64,000 nucleotides of DNA from Prochlorococcus sp. AG-347-L17 (GCA_003278925.1 QCCN01000006.1:42081-106080), one strand, 5' to 3'. Counted from the first letter of the stretch, positions 20,361-30,797 are shown. Translations and numbers: made by a program. Notes: generated by a model from the sequence alone, not told the origin.

Positions 20361-20534
20361 CTATGCAGCAAGATAATCTTTCTTAGAATCATTCTCTAGA
20401 TAAACAGTTTTATTTTTTAAATTTCTTTTTGATGAAAGATATGCCATATCGTATGAACTTATTCCGTTTTTATAAGGATTGAAAAGAGCATTTTTGGACC
20501 TGTTTTTTTTGCTCCTCTTGAACTCAATCATCAT
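20361..20534 (-). CDS. small basic hypothetical protein (57 aa; not in the ORF track)
   Basis: Own translation MMIEFKRSKKNRSKNALFNPYKNGISSYDMAYLSSKRNLKNKTVYLENDSKKDYLAA*; abuts the MIF-like gene. Confidence 0.6.
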   Translation of the reverse strand: MMIEFKRSKKNRSKNALFNPYKNGISSYDMAYLSSKRNLKNKTVYLENDSKKDYLAA

Positions 20535-20683
20535 TATTAAATCATTAATTAATAATTTAACTTTTTTTGAATAGATGTCTAGTTTTTTTGAGAATTTTTA
20601 ATTTATTAGATGAAAATAAATTGCTATACACAATTAGAATTTCTTTTTACTAGATTTGCTACGTAGGTTCTAAATTAGTTATT

Positions 20684-21322
20684 TTGGAAGTTTTAAATAA
20701 TTATCAAAGGAAAAAACTTGATGAGAGCAATGATGAAGAATTTTATTCTGATCCAAAATTTGTTTATCATTTAGACGCAAACTTCAGGCAAAATCTTTCA
20801 GATTTATATGAAAGAGAAATTGATAATAATTCAACTGTCCTTGATTTAATGTCTAGTTGGGATAGTTATTTACCTAAAGGGAAAAATTATAAAAAAATAA
20901 TTGGGCATGGTTTAAACAAACAAGAACTTGAAAGAAACAAAATTTTTGATTCTTACTGGATACAAAATTTTAATTTAAGTCAAGAACTTCCTCTAGAAAA
21001 AGAAAGCGTTGATTATTGCTTGATGGTTGCCGCATGGCAATATTTACAATATCCAGAGAATTTAACGAAAGAAATTGCAAGAATATTAAACGGAAATGGT
21101 AAGATTATTATTGCTTTCTCAAACAGAGCATTTTGGCATAAAGCTCCTAACATATGGACTTCATCTACTGAAGAAGAGAGGGTTAAATATGTAAGAAAAG
21201 TATTAATCTCAAACGGATTTAATGAGCCAAAAATTATCCAAAAGTTTACTGAACCAACACTTAATATCTTTAATTTTTTAAATAAAGACCCATTTTATTG
21301 TTTAATCGCAACCAAAGAGTAA
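20684..21322 (+). CDS. SAM-dependent methyltransferase-like protein
   Basis: VLDLMSSWDSYLP, VDYCLMVAAWQYLQYPENLTKEIARILNGNGKIIIAFSN. Confidence 0.75.
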   Translation: MEVLNNYQRKKLDESNDEEFYSDPKFVYHLDANFRQNLSDLYEREIDNNSTVLDLMSSWDSYLPKGKNYKKIIGHGLNKQELERNKIFDSYWIQNFNLSQELPLEKESVDYCLMVAAWQYLQYPENLTKEIARILNGNGKIIIAFSNRAFWHKAPNIWTSSTEEERVKYVRKVLISNGFNEPKIIQKFTEPTLNIFNFLNKDPFYCLIATKE

Positions 21323-21435
21323 TTTTTAATTGCATTGCATTACATTAAACAAAAACTCTATGAAAAAGTTATCAACAATTTTTCATAGCCATACTTTTAA
21401 ATTTTTACTAATATTGGGTAGTTAAAATCAATCAT

Positions 21436-21681
21436 ATGGGTTCTAAAAGAGAAAAATATCCTGAAAAATGTCCTTGGGATCTTGGACCTAATCAACATTT
21501 AGCAAAAGAAGAGAACTGGACTTTAAGATTAGGAGAAGCAAATGTATGCTTCAGCAAAAATAAATTAGATAATAATTATTTTCATGTAATTAGTAATGAA
21601 AATGAAGAGCAAATTCTAGCTTTTAGAGCAAGACTCTTGTATCAAAAACTACTTGATAAAGGTTTTAGATTGGTTGAATAA
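21436..21681 (+). CDS. small conserved hypothetical protein
   Basis: 81 aa ORF MGSKREKYPEKCPWDLGPNQHLAKEENW... Confidence 0.65.
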   Translation: MGSKREKYPEKCPWDLGPNQHLAKEENWTLRLGEANVCFSKNKLDNNYFHVISNENEEQILAFRARLLYQKLLDKGFRLVE

Positions 21682-21687
21682 AAAAAA

Positions 21688-22341
21688 CTAATTTAATAAG
21701 CATAGATCCTCGAATACAAACTTTTGTGTTTCTTCTTCTTGATTTTGGTTTAAGTATTTTATAGTCCTCGAATTTAATATCCAATAATCCTCTTTACCCA
21801 TATTTATAAATTCATCCTTGTATTCCAATTTTTGAGAATTTGTCTCAAGTGTATCTGGATCAATTTGTTGACTACTATATTTTTTACTAAGGGACCCTAT
21901 TCCTGTATCTAAAAATTCTTCAACAAAAATTTCTATTATAGTTCCATGAATTTTTCTGTAGACCATATTAATACAGTTATTTTTAACTCTATATTTATCT
22001 CCTTTATTCTTACCTGAAATACTCATTTCAATCCCACTTTCAGAATTTTTAAGAAAATTAAAATTATTTTCTGAATGTACTGATTCAAATTCTCTTTTTA
22101 CTCTATGTATACACACTTCAAATAACTGAGAGGCTATACTTTTAACAACTTTTTCATCTTCTATGTTTTGAATATTTGGTTTAAAGTCTTTACCTAATAC
22201 GAAGTTCCCTTTATGAATATTATTATTAGTCAATAAGATACATTTACCTTGGTAACCATGAAAATCATTCTTCCATGTGTAACGATTTTCATAAGCCTTT
22301 TTAAAAATCTCCTTACAATTAATTTCTTTTAGATTATCCAT
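21688..22341 (-). CDS. DUF3386-like protein
   Basis: YENRYTWKNDFHGYQGKC...HRVKREFESVH...GDKYRVKNNCINMVYRKIHG. Confidence 0.7.
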   Translation of the reverse strand: MDNLKEINCKEIFKKAYENRYTWKNDFHGYQGKCILLTNNNIHKGNFVLGKDFKPNIQNIEDEKVVKSIASQLFEVCIHRVKREFESVHSENNFNFLKNSESGIEMSISGKNKGDKYRVKNNCINMVYRKIHGTIIEIFVEEFLDTGIGSLSKKYSSQQIDPDTLETNSQKLEYKDEFINMGKEDYWILNSRTIKYLNQNQEEETQKFVFEDLCLLN

Positions 22342-22373
22342 TAATTTTTTTGGAAAGAGTTAAATAATTCTAC

Positions 22374-22407
22374 AAAAAAACCCTCCCTATTAGGGGAGAG
22401 TTTTATT
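22374..22407 (-). terminator. terminator downstream of pcb
   Basis: AAAAAAACCCTCCCTATTAGGGGAGAGTTTTATTA hairpin. Confidence 0.7.
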
Positions 22408-22418
22408 ATGATTTTAAA

Positions 22419-23477
22419 TTAGTTTTGAGTAATTTTTGTATTTTCAATATTGTCAAAAGCTTGACCAATTTTCTTAAAGTCAAATCCCATTGCTCTTAGT
22501 GCGTGCCAAAGATGACCTTGTAAGAAAAAGAAACCTAAATAAAAGTGAGTATTAGCAAGCCAAGCTCTTGAGCTATATGCTCCTGAACCTAAATCTACTG
22601 TGTCAGTAAAATAAGGGGCAAATTCAAATTGAAGCTTTAACGGTTCTCCATATAGATCAACAGGATATATGGTTGTATTTGAAGCGCACCAAAAAGCAGC
22701 AACAAAAGCCATATATGAAACGCCAACAACTGAGTATGACAAAATTGCCTCAGCGCCAAGTAATCCTTTCCCTTTAAATTCTGTATATTCTCCAAATTGT
22801 TTAGTACAAATATGGAAAACACCCCCAATTATTTCTAGGAAAGCTAGGAAAGCATGTCCTCCCATAACGTCTTCCAGACTATCTATTTTTAAAAAATCAA
22901 ATTGATGATTCCAGATAGCGGCAATATCTAGATTGTAAATAACTTGTCTTGTAGATCCTATTGCTGGGTCGTAAATTCCATGTATACGAGCCCATTCAAC
23001 GAACATAATTGCTCCAAGTCCTAGGAAGATTAGATGATGACCAAGAATAAAAGTTAATTTATCTGGGTCATCCCATTCGAAATCAAATTTTTGTGGCTTA
23101 CTATTTTCGGGGTAGTCTCCAAGATCACCTGCAAATTTGTTGGAATGTAATAATCCCCCAGCACCCAATACTGCTGAGAAAATTAGATGTAATGTGCAAA
23201 TTACAACAATTCCATATGGTTCAGTAATAACACCATTTTCAACGCCACCAATTCCAATACCTGCTAGATGAGGCAAAACAATTGCTTTCTGTGCACCCAT
23301 AGGAATACTAGCGTCGTAACGAGCTAATTCAAATAATCCAAAAGCTCCTGCCCAGAACATCATTAGGCCTGCATGAGCAGCATGAGCAGCTATGAATTTA
23401 CCTGAACGGCCTACAACACCAGAATTCCCTGCGTACCAGTCATAGGTGACATCAGATTTTCCGTAAGTTTGTAACAC
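22419..23477 (-). CDS. pcbA: divinyl chlorophyll a/b-binding antenna protein Pcb
   Basis: CP43-like six-TM protein lacking the large lumenal loop; MLQTYGKSDVTYDWYAGNSGVVGRSGKFIAAHAAHAG. Confidence 0.96.
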   Translation of the reverse strand: MLQTYGKSDVTYDWYAGNSGVVGRSGKFIAAHAAHAGLMMFWAGAFGLFELARYDASIPMGAQKAIVLPHLAGIGIGGVENGVITEPYGIVVICTLHLIFSAVLGAGGLLHSNKFAGDLGDYPENSKPQKFDFEWDDPDKLTFILGHHLIFLGLGAIMFVEWARIHGIYDPAIGSTRQVIYNLDIAAIWNHQFDFLKIDSLEDVMGGHAFLAFLEIIGGVFHICTKQFGEYTEFKGKGLLGAEAILSYSVVGVSYMAFVAAFWCASNTTIYPVDLYGEPLKLQFEFAPYFTDTVDLGSGAYSSRAWLANTHFYLGFFFLQGHLWHALRAMGFDFKKIGQAFDNIENTKITQN

Positions 23478-23620
23478 TTGATTTAAGTAAACAGCAAATT
23501 GAGCATATTGCTTATCAGTATTGTTTTTACATGTTCTTTACAGATTTAATTACTTATGTAAAAAAAACATATTGTGAAAGAACAAATGTTACAAACTAGG
23601 TAATTAATATCTGAGAAAGC

Positions 23621-24145
23621 TTACGCCAATGAAGGGATTTCAACCTTAAGCTGAGAAGCCCATGATTCAAGACGCGAATCCGTCAAATCAGATTCACTAT
23701 CCTCATCAAGAGGTAAGCCACAAAAACTTTCTCCTATAACACTTTTGGACTCATCAAATGTATAAGAAGATTTATCTACGTAACCGACCATATCGGCGCC
23801 AGCTTTTATAAAGTAACTATGAAGTTCTTCCATTGCATCACAATAGTTTTCTGTATATGTAGAGGAATCTCCTAAACCAAAAATTGCAACTTTTTTTCCT
23901 GATAAACTTAGTTCACCAATATCCTCTAAGATTGAATCCCATGCAGTTCCAGATCTTTCTTCATCGGCACCAGTATTCCAAGTAGGTATCCCGCAGATAA
24001 TCCCATCAAGACCTTCAAATTCTGAAAGATCATCCACATCAGATACATCTTTAGGTGCTTCTGCTGAAGAAATAAAGTTGTGAAGACGATCAGCAACGTC
24101 TTCAGTTTTTCCAGTTGTAGTTGCGTAATAAATTCCTACAGTCAT
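23621..24145 (-). CDS. isiB: flavodoxin
   Basis: IYYATTTGKTEDVADRL FMN phosphate loop; GIPTWNTG; GLGDSSTYTENYCDAM. Confidence 0.94.
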   Translation of the reverse strand: MTVGIYYATTTGKTEDVADRLHNFISSAEAPKDVSDVDDLSEFEGLDGIICGIPTWNTGADEERSGTAWDSILEDIGELSLSGKKVAIFGLGDSSTYTENYCDAMEELHSYFIKAGADMVGYVDKSSYTFDESKSVIGESFCGLPLDEDSESDLTDSRLESWASQLKVEIPSLA

Positions 24146-24285
24146 AACTTCAAAATGTTTACATTAAAATAATAAAATTTAAAAACGTTAAATTAATTTC
24201 TTTAAAAACTTTTTCATGTAAAAATTTATACTAATCAAGGTAAGAAAAATTTTTTGAGAATAATTTATACAATATTCAAACCATC

Positions 24286-25020
24286 GTGACTGACAAATTT
24301 CAAAATCTTATCAAAAATTTTGTTGAAGAATTCAAATTCAATGGGCATAAAAAATTCAAATTAATTGTTTTATTTGGTTTATTAGGAGATTTTGATAGCT
24401 TTGAATATGCAATAAATTTGAAAAATTTTATCGATAAGAATCAAGATAAAAATTTAGATATTTTTGCAATTGCCATTGGGAACGAAAATGGGAAAGAAAA
24501 ATTCTGTAAATTTACTGGTTTTAACAAAGAAAATTTAATAGTTGTTTCTGATAATCAAATCCATAATGATCTTAAAGTCTCAAGAGGATTAGATATTGGT
24601 TTAGGCGGTTGGATCAATATGCTTTTGATGTTATCAGGGATAAATTCCTTCAAAACTATTAAAGAAGTTATTAGAGGCTATACCGGCGACCGAAAAGCAA
24701 AGCAAATTTATTCAGAAGTTGACACAATTGATGTTTTAAAATTTTTAAAATTTTCAGGTAATTCTTTTAAAAAAGTTTTCGGGGATGGTTATTTGAGACC
24801 ATTTGAATTAGCAACATTTAGATTAAGTAATATGAATGAAATAATTCAAAATTGGAGTGATTATATTCTTAATGAAGAATACCTTCCACAAAGAGGGGCT
24901 TCTTTTCTATTGGACAATAAAAATCAAATTATTTATAAATTTTTTTCAAACGATGTGCTTGGATATTCATCAAATATGAGGGATCCCTTAGGATTTTTGA
25001 CTAATTTAATTAAAGAATAG
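24286..25020 (+). CDS. peroxiredoxin-like (AhpC/TSA-type) protein
   Basis: LIVLFGLLGDFDSFEYAINLK...GASFLLDNKNQIIYKF; Prx-like-2 style; GTG start. Confidence 0.6.
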   Translation: MTDKFQNLIKNFVEEFKFNGHKKFKLIVLFGLLGDFDSFEYAINLKNFIDKNQDKNLDIFAIAIGNENGKEKFCKFTGFNKENLIVVSDNQIHNDLKVSRGLDIGLGGWINMLLMLSGINSFKTIKEVIRGYTGDRKAKQIYSEVDTIDVLKFLKFSGNSFKKVFGDGYLRPFELATFRLSNMNEIIQNWSDYILNEEYLPQRGASFLLDNKNQIIYKFFSNDVLGYSSNMRDPLGFLTNLIKE

Positions 25021-25036
25021 TTTTTAAAATATTTTT

Positions 25037-25294
25037 ATGAATGTAGATATATTTGGATATTTTGCAGCGATATTAACAACAGCAGCATTTCTACCTCAAT
25101 TGATAAAAACTTTAAAAACAAAAAAGGCAGATGATGTTTCTTTGACAACATTAATAATGTTTATTATCGGTGTTTTGTCTTGGGTTATTTACGGTTATAA
25201 AATTTCATCTACGCCAATATTGATAGCAAATATAATCACCCTGATCTTAAATTTATTGATATTAATCTCTAAAATATATTTTTCAAAAAACTAA
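25037..25294 (+). CDS. SemiSWEET / PQ-loop membrane protein
   Basis: 85 aa, three TMs, TAAFLPQLIKTLKTKKADDVSL. Confidence 0.85.
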   Translation: MNVDIFGYFAAILTTAAFLPQLIKTLKTKKADDVSLTTLIMFIIGVLSWVIYGYKISSTPILIANIITLILNLLILISKIYFSKN

Positions 25295-25378
25295 ACTGAG
25301 TAAAATTTTTTTTAAAAGTAATAAACTTTATATTTAATACTTAAATCTTGATTAAAATAGAACAAAAATTTACTGATC

Positions 25379-25603
25379 TTGAAAACTTCAAAATGCTGGG
25401 TTTGGTTTAAAGGAAGCCTTAACGATAGTGGATATTGGAAAGAGGGGTTTACTTGTACTATTGATGAGAAACCTGGAGTTTTAATAGAAAGTCCTGCTTA
25501 CGTAACTTGTCGGGTTCCTTCATGGAGAGTTTTGACTAAAGAACCAGAAAATTTATATAAATCTCCTTTGATTCCTGAAAAAGCAATTTGGAAAATAATT
25601 TAA
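25379..25603 (+). CDS. small conserved hypothetical protein
   Basis: 74 aa, aromatic-rich ORF, TTG start. Confidence 0.6.
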   Translation: MKTSKCWVWFKGSLNDSGYWKEGFTCTIDEKPGVLIESPAYVTCRVPSWRVLTKEPENLYKSPLIPEKAIWKII

Positions 25604-25652
25604 TTTCTAAATGAGTTAGGAAAAACTTTTTGACTGCACTACGGCGAGTTAA

Positions 25653-26594
25653 TATTGCTTTAATAAATATTTAATTAATACCATCTACTCTCTTTTTATT
25701 AATATTATCCCTTTTTTAATCGTTGGTTTTCTTTTAGGAAAAAAGAATCCAAAGATTTCAAAATATATAGCAAGACCTTTAATAAGATTTGGCATTCCAT
25801 TAAGTGTAATGGGTCTCTTATTAAAGGAAGGTATAGATATAAACCTAATTAAAACTGCATTTTTAGCATTCTCTGTAATTGGATTTTTAATAACTTTAAT
25901 AAATATAAACCCAATATTTAAGAAGTGGCTTCCAAATTACACATTGCAGTTAGCAGGCCTAATAGGTAATACATCATTTCTTGGAATACCAATTGCGCTA
26001 GCTCTTCTACCTTCAACAACTATAAATTTCACTATTGGTTTTGATTTAGGAACAACACTTTTCGCTTGGATATTTGGACCTTTTTTTCTTCAAGAAAAAT
26101 CCAACAGCAACAATATACCAAACATCAAAGGACTATTAAATGCATTGATAAATAGCCCTGCATCAAGAGGAATTATTGGTGTACTTCTTGCATATCTTTT
26201 TCAAATAGATGAAATTCTGGGCAATTATCTTTGGATTCCTGCAAGAATAGTTATTGCTTTGGCAATAATAATTGTAGGAACAAGACTTGGAATAATCACA
26301 AATCAAAATGAGAAAATTTTGGATCTAAATGAAGAAATTAAATTTTCAATTTTATTAAAGTTAATTATTCTTCCCTTTATTATTTTTTTAGTATGCAAAT
26401 TCATAAATTTTAACTTCTATCAATCATCTGCAATAATTCTTCAGGCAGCAACCCCAACTGCAATATCCACGATATTAATGGCAGAGGCTTATGGTGTTAA
26501 ACAAAAAATAGCTTCAAAAATTCTTTTTACTACAACTTTAATTTCAATAATAACGATTCCTCTATTAAAGATATTTATGTATTTATTTATTTAA
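25653..26594 (+). CDS. AEC-family (auxin efflux carrier-like) permease; true start upstream of the ATG at 25809
   Basis: Multi-TM; open frame from TAA at 25650 encodes YCFNKYLINTIYSLFINIIPFLIVGFLLGKKNPKISKYIARPLIRFGIPLSV before ATG 25809. The 25653 boundary is the frame limit, not a mapped start. Confidence 0.75.
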   Translation, partial: YCFNKYLINTIYSLFINIIPFLIVGFLLGKKNPKISKYIARPLIRFGIPLSVMGLLLKEGIDINLIKTAFLAFSVIGFLITLININPIFKKWLPNYTLQLAGLIGNTSFLGIPIALALLPSTTINFTIGFDLGTTLFAWIFGPFFLQEKSNSNNIPNIKGLLNALINSPASRGIIGVLLAYLFQIDEILGNYLWIPARIVIALAIIIVGTRLGIITNQNEKILDLNEEIKFSILLKLIILPFIIFLVCKFINFNFYQSSAIILQAATPTAISTILMAEAYGVKQKIASKILFTTTLISIITIPLLKIFMYLFI

Positions 26595-26690
26595 GTAACT
26601 TCAGACGAGGAAAATGAAAATATATGCATGATTACTGATTATTGTAAAGATTATATCCTGATAACTAAATAATGTCTTAAGATTTAGGTT

Positions 26691-26942
26691 ATGAAGTCAG
26701 CAAACCCTGAAAATGAATTTATCCCTTTAAATCTTAGGATTTCTGTGAGGAGGGATACACTACGGCTTATCTCAGAAATGGCTCAAGATATGGGAATAAG
26801 CATTAATGAAGTTTTTAGTTTTCTAGCCGAAGATTCTGTCATCGACCTCGAATTAATGGAAGATTTGAACAATATCGATATCCCCAGCAAGTGCAGCCTT
26901 GATGACCTAAAAAACGCTCTTCTTAAAAAAAGACTTTGTTAA
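26691..26942 (+). CDS. small protein, possible ribbon-helix-helix
   Basis: LNLRISVRRDTLRLISEMAQDMGISINEVFSFLAED. Confidence 0.6.
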   Translation: MKSANPENEFIPLNLRISVRRDTLRLISEMAQDMGISINEVFSFLAEDSVIDLELMEDLNNIDIPSKCSLDDLKNALLKKRLC

Positions 26943-28744
26943 AATTTTTCAACTTTTCTATTTTCCCAATCAGATTTATAACCACTATTCACTAGAAATT
27001 TTGAATACTTATTTAAATCACTTTTTTGAATTCGCCATAAATTATAAATCCCAAATTTGCCCAATTTTTGATGATTAATTTCTGACCATTGCTTTTGTCG
27101 GGAAGAGTATTCATCTATCACGACCAACAAAGATTTGTATTCATAATCGGGTTTATCCTCATAATTTTCTCTCCTATCAGTATTTAGTCTGTCTGTCAGA
27201 TTAATTAATCCCTCCTCAGTATTTGGTTCATAAAAAACTATTTGCCTCGAATAATAATGTAATGACGGTTTTCTTATACCGATCATTGCTAAAGTTTCCT
27301 TCCCCTCTCGAACATTTGAAATTAATTTTGAGATATTTCTAAGAGGTAATTGCCTGGAAGAATCTGCTAGTTTTCTAATTGGCGACATCAAAAAAGATTG
27401 TCCAATTAATAGAAAAATTTGAACGTAAAGAAGGATATTTTTGGATTTTAAAGAAAATAAAATTATTACAAGAAGTGTAAATGAAGAGAAAAATAATTTA
27501 GCTTTAAAAATTATCCCAGAACTTATAAGTTCAGATGCAAGATTAGGCATTTCAGGATCGTTAATTAAACTTAACCAAATATTTGAGAAAAATAATGCCA
27601 TTGAGACACCAAACAAAATCAAAATATTAAAAATCCATAAATATGGATAACTTTTATTTGAATTTTTTAAGTTTACAAAACTATTACTAATTAATATTGC
27701 AGCTGCTGGAATTGCTGGCAACCAATAGCTTGGTAGTTTCGTAGCAGAAAGACTAAAAAAGATCAAAACTGATAATAGCCAACATAGAGAAAACGTATAG
27801 AGCGTTTGAGTGATATGGCAACTTTCATTTAAACTTTTCAAGAAATCCTTAAAGGCTTTAAATATCCCGAAATACAAAAAAGGAGTAAATGGCAATGAAG
27901 CCAATATCATTATGTAAAGAAAAAACCAGAATGGTTCTGCATGATTATTTACAACTGAGGTATATCTTTGAAAATTGTGATAACCAAAAAAATTGTCCCA
28001 AAAAGGCTTTCCCTCTTTTATGAGTTCTAAGATGTACCATGGAAGGCTTATGAATATTGTTATTAAAAAACCTTTCTGAGGATTTATCTTACGGAGCAAC
28101 GTTTTCCAATTCCTCTGACTAAATAAAAAAGATGTAATAGTCAATATTGCCAAAACGAATGCAACAGGTCCTTTAGTTAAAATTGCAAGCCCTAGAAATA
28201 CCCACGCTGAGACGCATTGATCATTCTTATCACTCGCCATTCTTCTCCAAAACAAAAGCAAGCTAATTCCTAATGTTCCTGTTAGAAGTGCATCACTCAC
28301 TGCAGTTCTACTCCAGATAATTATTAATGGAGAAAGTGCAAATCCTAATGACGCAACTATTGGAGTGAGGAATTGCCTATCGCCCTTTTGTGGCCAACAA
28401 AACAAGGTATCTCCAATCATCAACATTAAAAATAATGATGCCAAAGCTGAAGGAAGTCTTGCTGAGAGTGTCCCTAAACTATCCCAAATCTCGTTTTTCG
28501 GTAGTGAGAAAAAAAAACCCATTAACCAATAAATTAATGGAGGCTTATCGAAGCGAAACATTCCATTGACTTTTGGAGTTAACCAATCACCAGATTCACT
28601 CATTGCACGTGCTGCCGCGGCAAATAAAGGGGGAGTTTCATCTACTAATCCTGTAGTCCCTAAACCTAAAATAAATATTATGATCCCAGAAATTAAAACT
28701 ATTGTTGAGTTTAAAAGCCTTTTTTTTGAGTTAAGAAGAATCAT
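26939..28744 (-). CDS. PMT/ArnT-like membrane glycosyltransferase
   Basis: GTTGLVDETPPLFAAAARAMSESGDWLTPKVNGMFRFDKPPLIYWL. Confidence 0.87.
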   Translation of the reverse strand: MILLNSKKRLLNSTIVLISGIIIFILGLGTTGLVDETPPLFAAAARAMSESGDWLTPKVNGMFRFDKPPLIYWLMGFFFSLPKNEIWDSLGTLSARLPSALASLFLMLMIGDTLFCWPQKGDRQFLTPIVASLGFALSPLIIIWSRTAVSDALLTGTLGISLLLFWRRMASDKNDQCVSAWVFLGLAILTKGPVAFVLAILTITSFLFSQRNWKTLLRKINPQKGFLITIFISLPWYILELIKEGKPFWDNFFGYHNFQRYTSVVNNHAEPFWFFLYIMILASLPFTPFLYFGIFKAFKDFLKSLNESCHITQTLYTFSLCWLLSVLIFFSLSATKLPSYWLPAIPAAAILISNSFVNLKNSNKSYPYLWIFNILILFGVSMALFFSNIWLSLINDPEMPNLASELISSGIIFKAKLFFSSFTLLVIILFSLKSKNILLYVQIFLLIGQSFLMSPIRKLADSSRQLPLRNISKLISNVREGKETLAMIGIRKPSLHYYSRQIVFYEPNTEEGLINLTDRLNTDRRENYEDKPDYEYKSLLVVIDEYSSRQKQWSEINHQKLGKFGIYNLWRIQKSDLNKYSKFLVNSGYKSDWENRKVEKF

Positions 28745-28750
28745 TTAATA

Positions 28751-29827
28751 TTATTTATATTCGTGAATTACCTTATTAAGCCAATTCACAACCTTGTTAG
28801 CAAATATATCTGCGGAGGCATTTTTTTCTACCCATTCTCTACATTTCTGACGCTTTATTTTTTCAATAATCTCTACATAGGAAAGCATATTTTTTTTATC
28901 ATCAGGATCAGCAAGATAACCTGTTTGGCCATGCTGAATAATTTCACTTGGTCCTCCCCTTTTATAAGCTATAACTGGCACACCACAGGCTAGAGCTTCA
29001 ACGACAACGTTACCATATGCCTCATTCCATTTAGGAGTATTTAGCAACCCTCTACATTTACCAAGTTCTTTTTGCAATTCATCGGTTGATAAAAACCCCA
29101 TCCAATCTATAGCGCCTTTAGGGAATGATTTTTCTATCTTTGACGCATAAATCTCATCTTCAATAAGTCCCCAAACTTTTAATTTTTCGCCAAGTTCATT
29201 TGCCACATAAACTGCATCCTCCAAACCTTTTTCCGGCGCCACTCTCCCAACCCATGCCAAGGGTCCCTTTACTGAATCTTGAAAAGTGTAATTATCTAAA
29301 TTAAACCCATTCCCAATGATTATTGGTTTTTTTATAAATGGATAATCATTAACTTGCATTTTCGAATGAAAAGCAAAATTATTTGGATATTTAGCATAAA
29401 CCTTAGATATTAAATTACTAATTACTAAACTTTCAGAACCCATGCTAACAATATGTGCAATGGGTATCTCTAGATTTAGAGTCATCCAAATAGGCAACCA
29501 ATCATAGGACATGTTCAACAATACATCTGCATTTTTAGCGATATCTAATCCCTTTTCAAGCATTCCTGCTAAAAGTGAATTGTCTGGGATACTCACATGT
29601 GAATTGTAGTTTTGATGCTGCCAACTAATTTGATCTTCACCTTCCACAAAATGTAATTTTGCTTTTACATTACTTTCATCTAACTTAGAGTTTTTTGGAG
29701 CTACAACCTCAACAGAATGACCTAAAGAAATTAAACCTGAAACTAAAGAATTTAAAGTTAATTCAACTCCACCACCTTTGCCACTCCCTAAGAACCCTAT
29801 TGGAGTACTAATCAAAACTATTCGCAT
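28751..29827 (-). CDS. GT4 family glycosyltransferase
   Basis: GSGKGGGVELTLNSLVSGLISLGHSVEVVAP...VVEALACGVPVIAYKRGGPSEIIQHGQTGYL. Confidence 0.9.
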   Translation of the reverse strand: MRIVLISTPIGFLGSGKGGGVELTLNSLVSGLISLGHSVEVVAPKNSKLDESNVKAKLHFVEGEDQISWQHQNYNSHVSIPDNSLLAGMLEKGLDIAKNADVLLNMSYDWLPIWMTLNLEIPIAHIVSMGSESLVISNLISKVYAKYPNNFAFHSKMQVNDYPFIKKPIIIGNGFNLDNYTFQDSVKGPLAWVGRVAPEKGLEDAVYVANELGEKLKVWGLIEDEIYASKIEKSFPKGAIDWMGFLSTDELQKELGKCRGLLNTPKWNEAYGNVVVEALACGVPVIAYKRGGPSEIIQHGQTGYLADPDDKKNMLSYVEIIEKIKRQKCREWVEKNASADIFANKVVNWLNKVIHEYK

Positions 29828-29855
29828 TATTAGACTTTTTACAAAAAGACACTAA

Positions 29856-30797
29856 TTAAATAGTAGTGTCAGTAAATTTATTTTCCCATAAACTCTTTCT
29901 CTGGCTAACAAAAAATACCGAGATAAGAACAAATACCACTCCTATCCACTGCACAATAGTAAGTCTTTCATCTAACCAAACACCTCCACTGAGAAGAGCA
30001 AATACAGGTGTTAAAAAGGCGAGAGTGCTAAATCCAGTTATTTCTTTATTATTGGCAAAATAGAAAAACAATCCATACGCTATTGCTCCTCCAAAAATAC
30101 TTGCAAATGACATAAGTCCCCAATCAAATATTGACCAATCTGGAATTATTGTGAAATTTGATTGTAAGCAGTGCTTAATAATTAAGGGCAAACTCCCTAA
30201 AACCATATGCCAACCTGTAACTGCAACTGGATCACTTTTAGTACAAGTGAATCTAATTAAAATTGTTCCTAATGCCATAGCGAGAGAAGCTGCAAGCATC
30301 CAGATCTCTCCAAAATTAAAAGCAACATCATTTATAGACTTATCAGACATCAACCACCAATTTCCTAAAAACTCTTGTGGTACGCCTAAAAATACTATAC
30401 CTCCCAATCCGAAAAGTAATCCTAGCCAACCTATTGGGTTAATTAAATTTCCAAAAATTGCTCTAGCTAATATTGCTACCAAAAGCGGTTGAGAATCAAT
30501 TAAGACAGAGCCTAAACCTGCTCCAGTCTTTTCTATACCATAAGTTAAAAACAACTGAAAAAAAGTGGCATCGACAATAGTAAAAACAAAAAACCACTTC
30601 AAATCACACCTATAAATTTTTAAATCTCTTTTAAATAAATATGTTGTAATTAGAACAAGAATTCCTGCAGGAAGTAATCTTAAAGAAGCAACAAACTCCG
30701 GTCCAGCACTAGATACTAAGGGAGTCATAGCTGCCATTGAAGTACCCCAAAGTGCAAAAGGGAGAATCATTAAAAACCAATTTAGGATTGAATTCAT
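29856..30797 (-). CDS. EamA/DMT family transporter
   Basis: Ten-TM pattern, two repeats, C-terminal FLTPVFALLSGGVWLDERLT. Confidence 0.87.
   Translation of the reverse strand: MNSILNWFLMILPFALWGTSMAAMTPLVSSAGPEFVASLRLLPAGILVLITTYLFKRDLKIYRCDLKWFFVFTIVDATFFQLFLTYGIEKTGAGLGSVLIDSQPLLVAILARAIFGNLINPIGWLGLLFGLGGIVFLGVPQEFLGNWWLMSDKSINDVAFNFGEIWMLAASLAMALGTILIRFTCTKSDPVAVTGWHMVLGSLPLIIKHCLQSNFTIIPDWSIFDWGLMSFASIFGGAIAYGLFFYFANNKEITGFSTLAFLTPVFALLSGGVWLDERLTIVQWIGVVFVLISVFFVSQRKSLWENKFTDTTI

Noticed and set aside
23519-23600. Imperfect inverted repeat (ACATGTTCTTTACA ... TGTGAAAGAACAAATGT) between flavodoxin and pcb
   Set aside because: Imperfect, AT-rich, no T-run; could be pcb leader structure but not supportable by eye.
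30151-30492. Plus-strand ORFs antisense to the EamA transporter (also 29866..30063)
   Set aside because: Shadow ORFs of a well-supported transporter gene.
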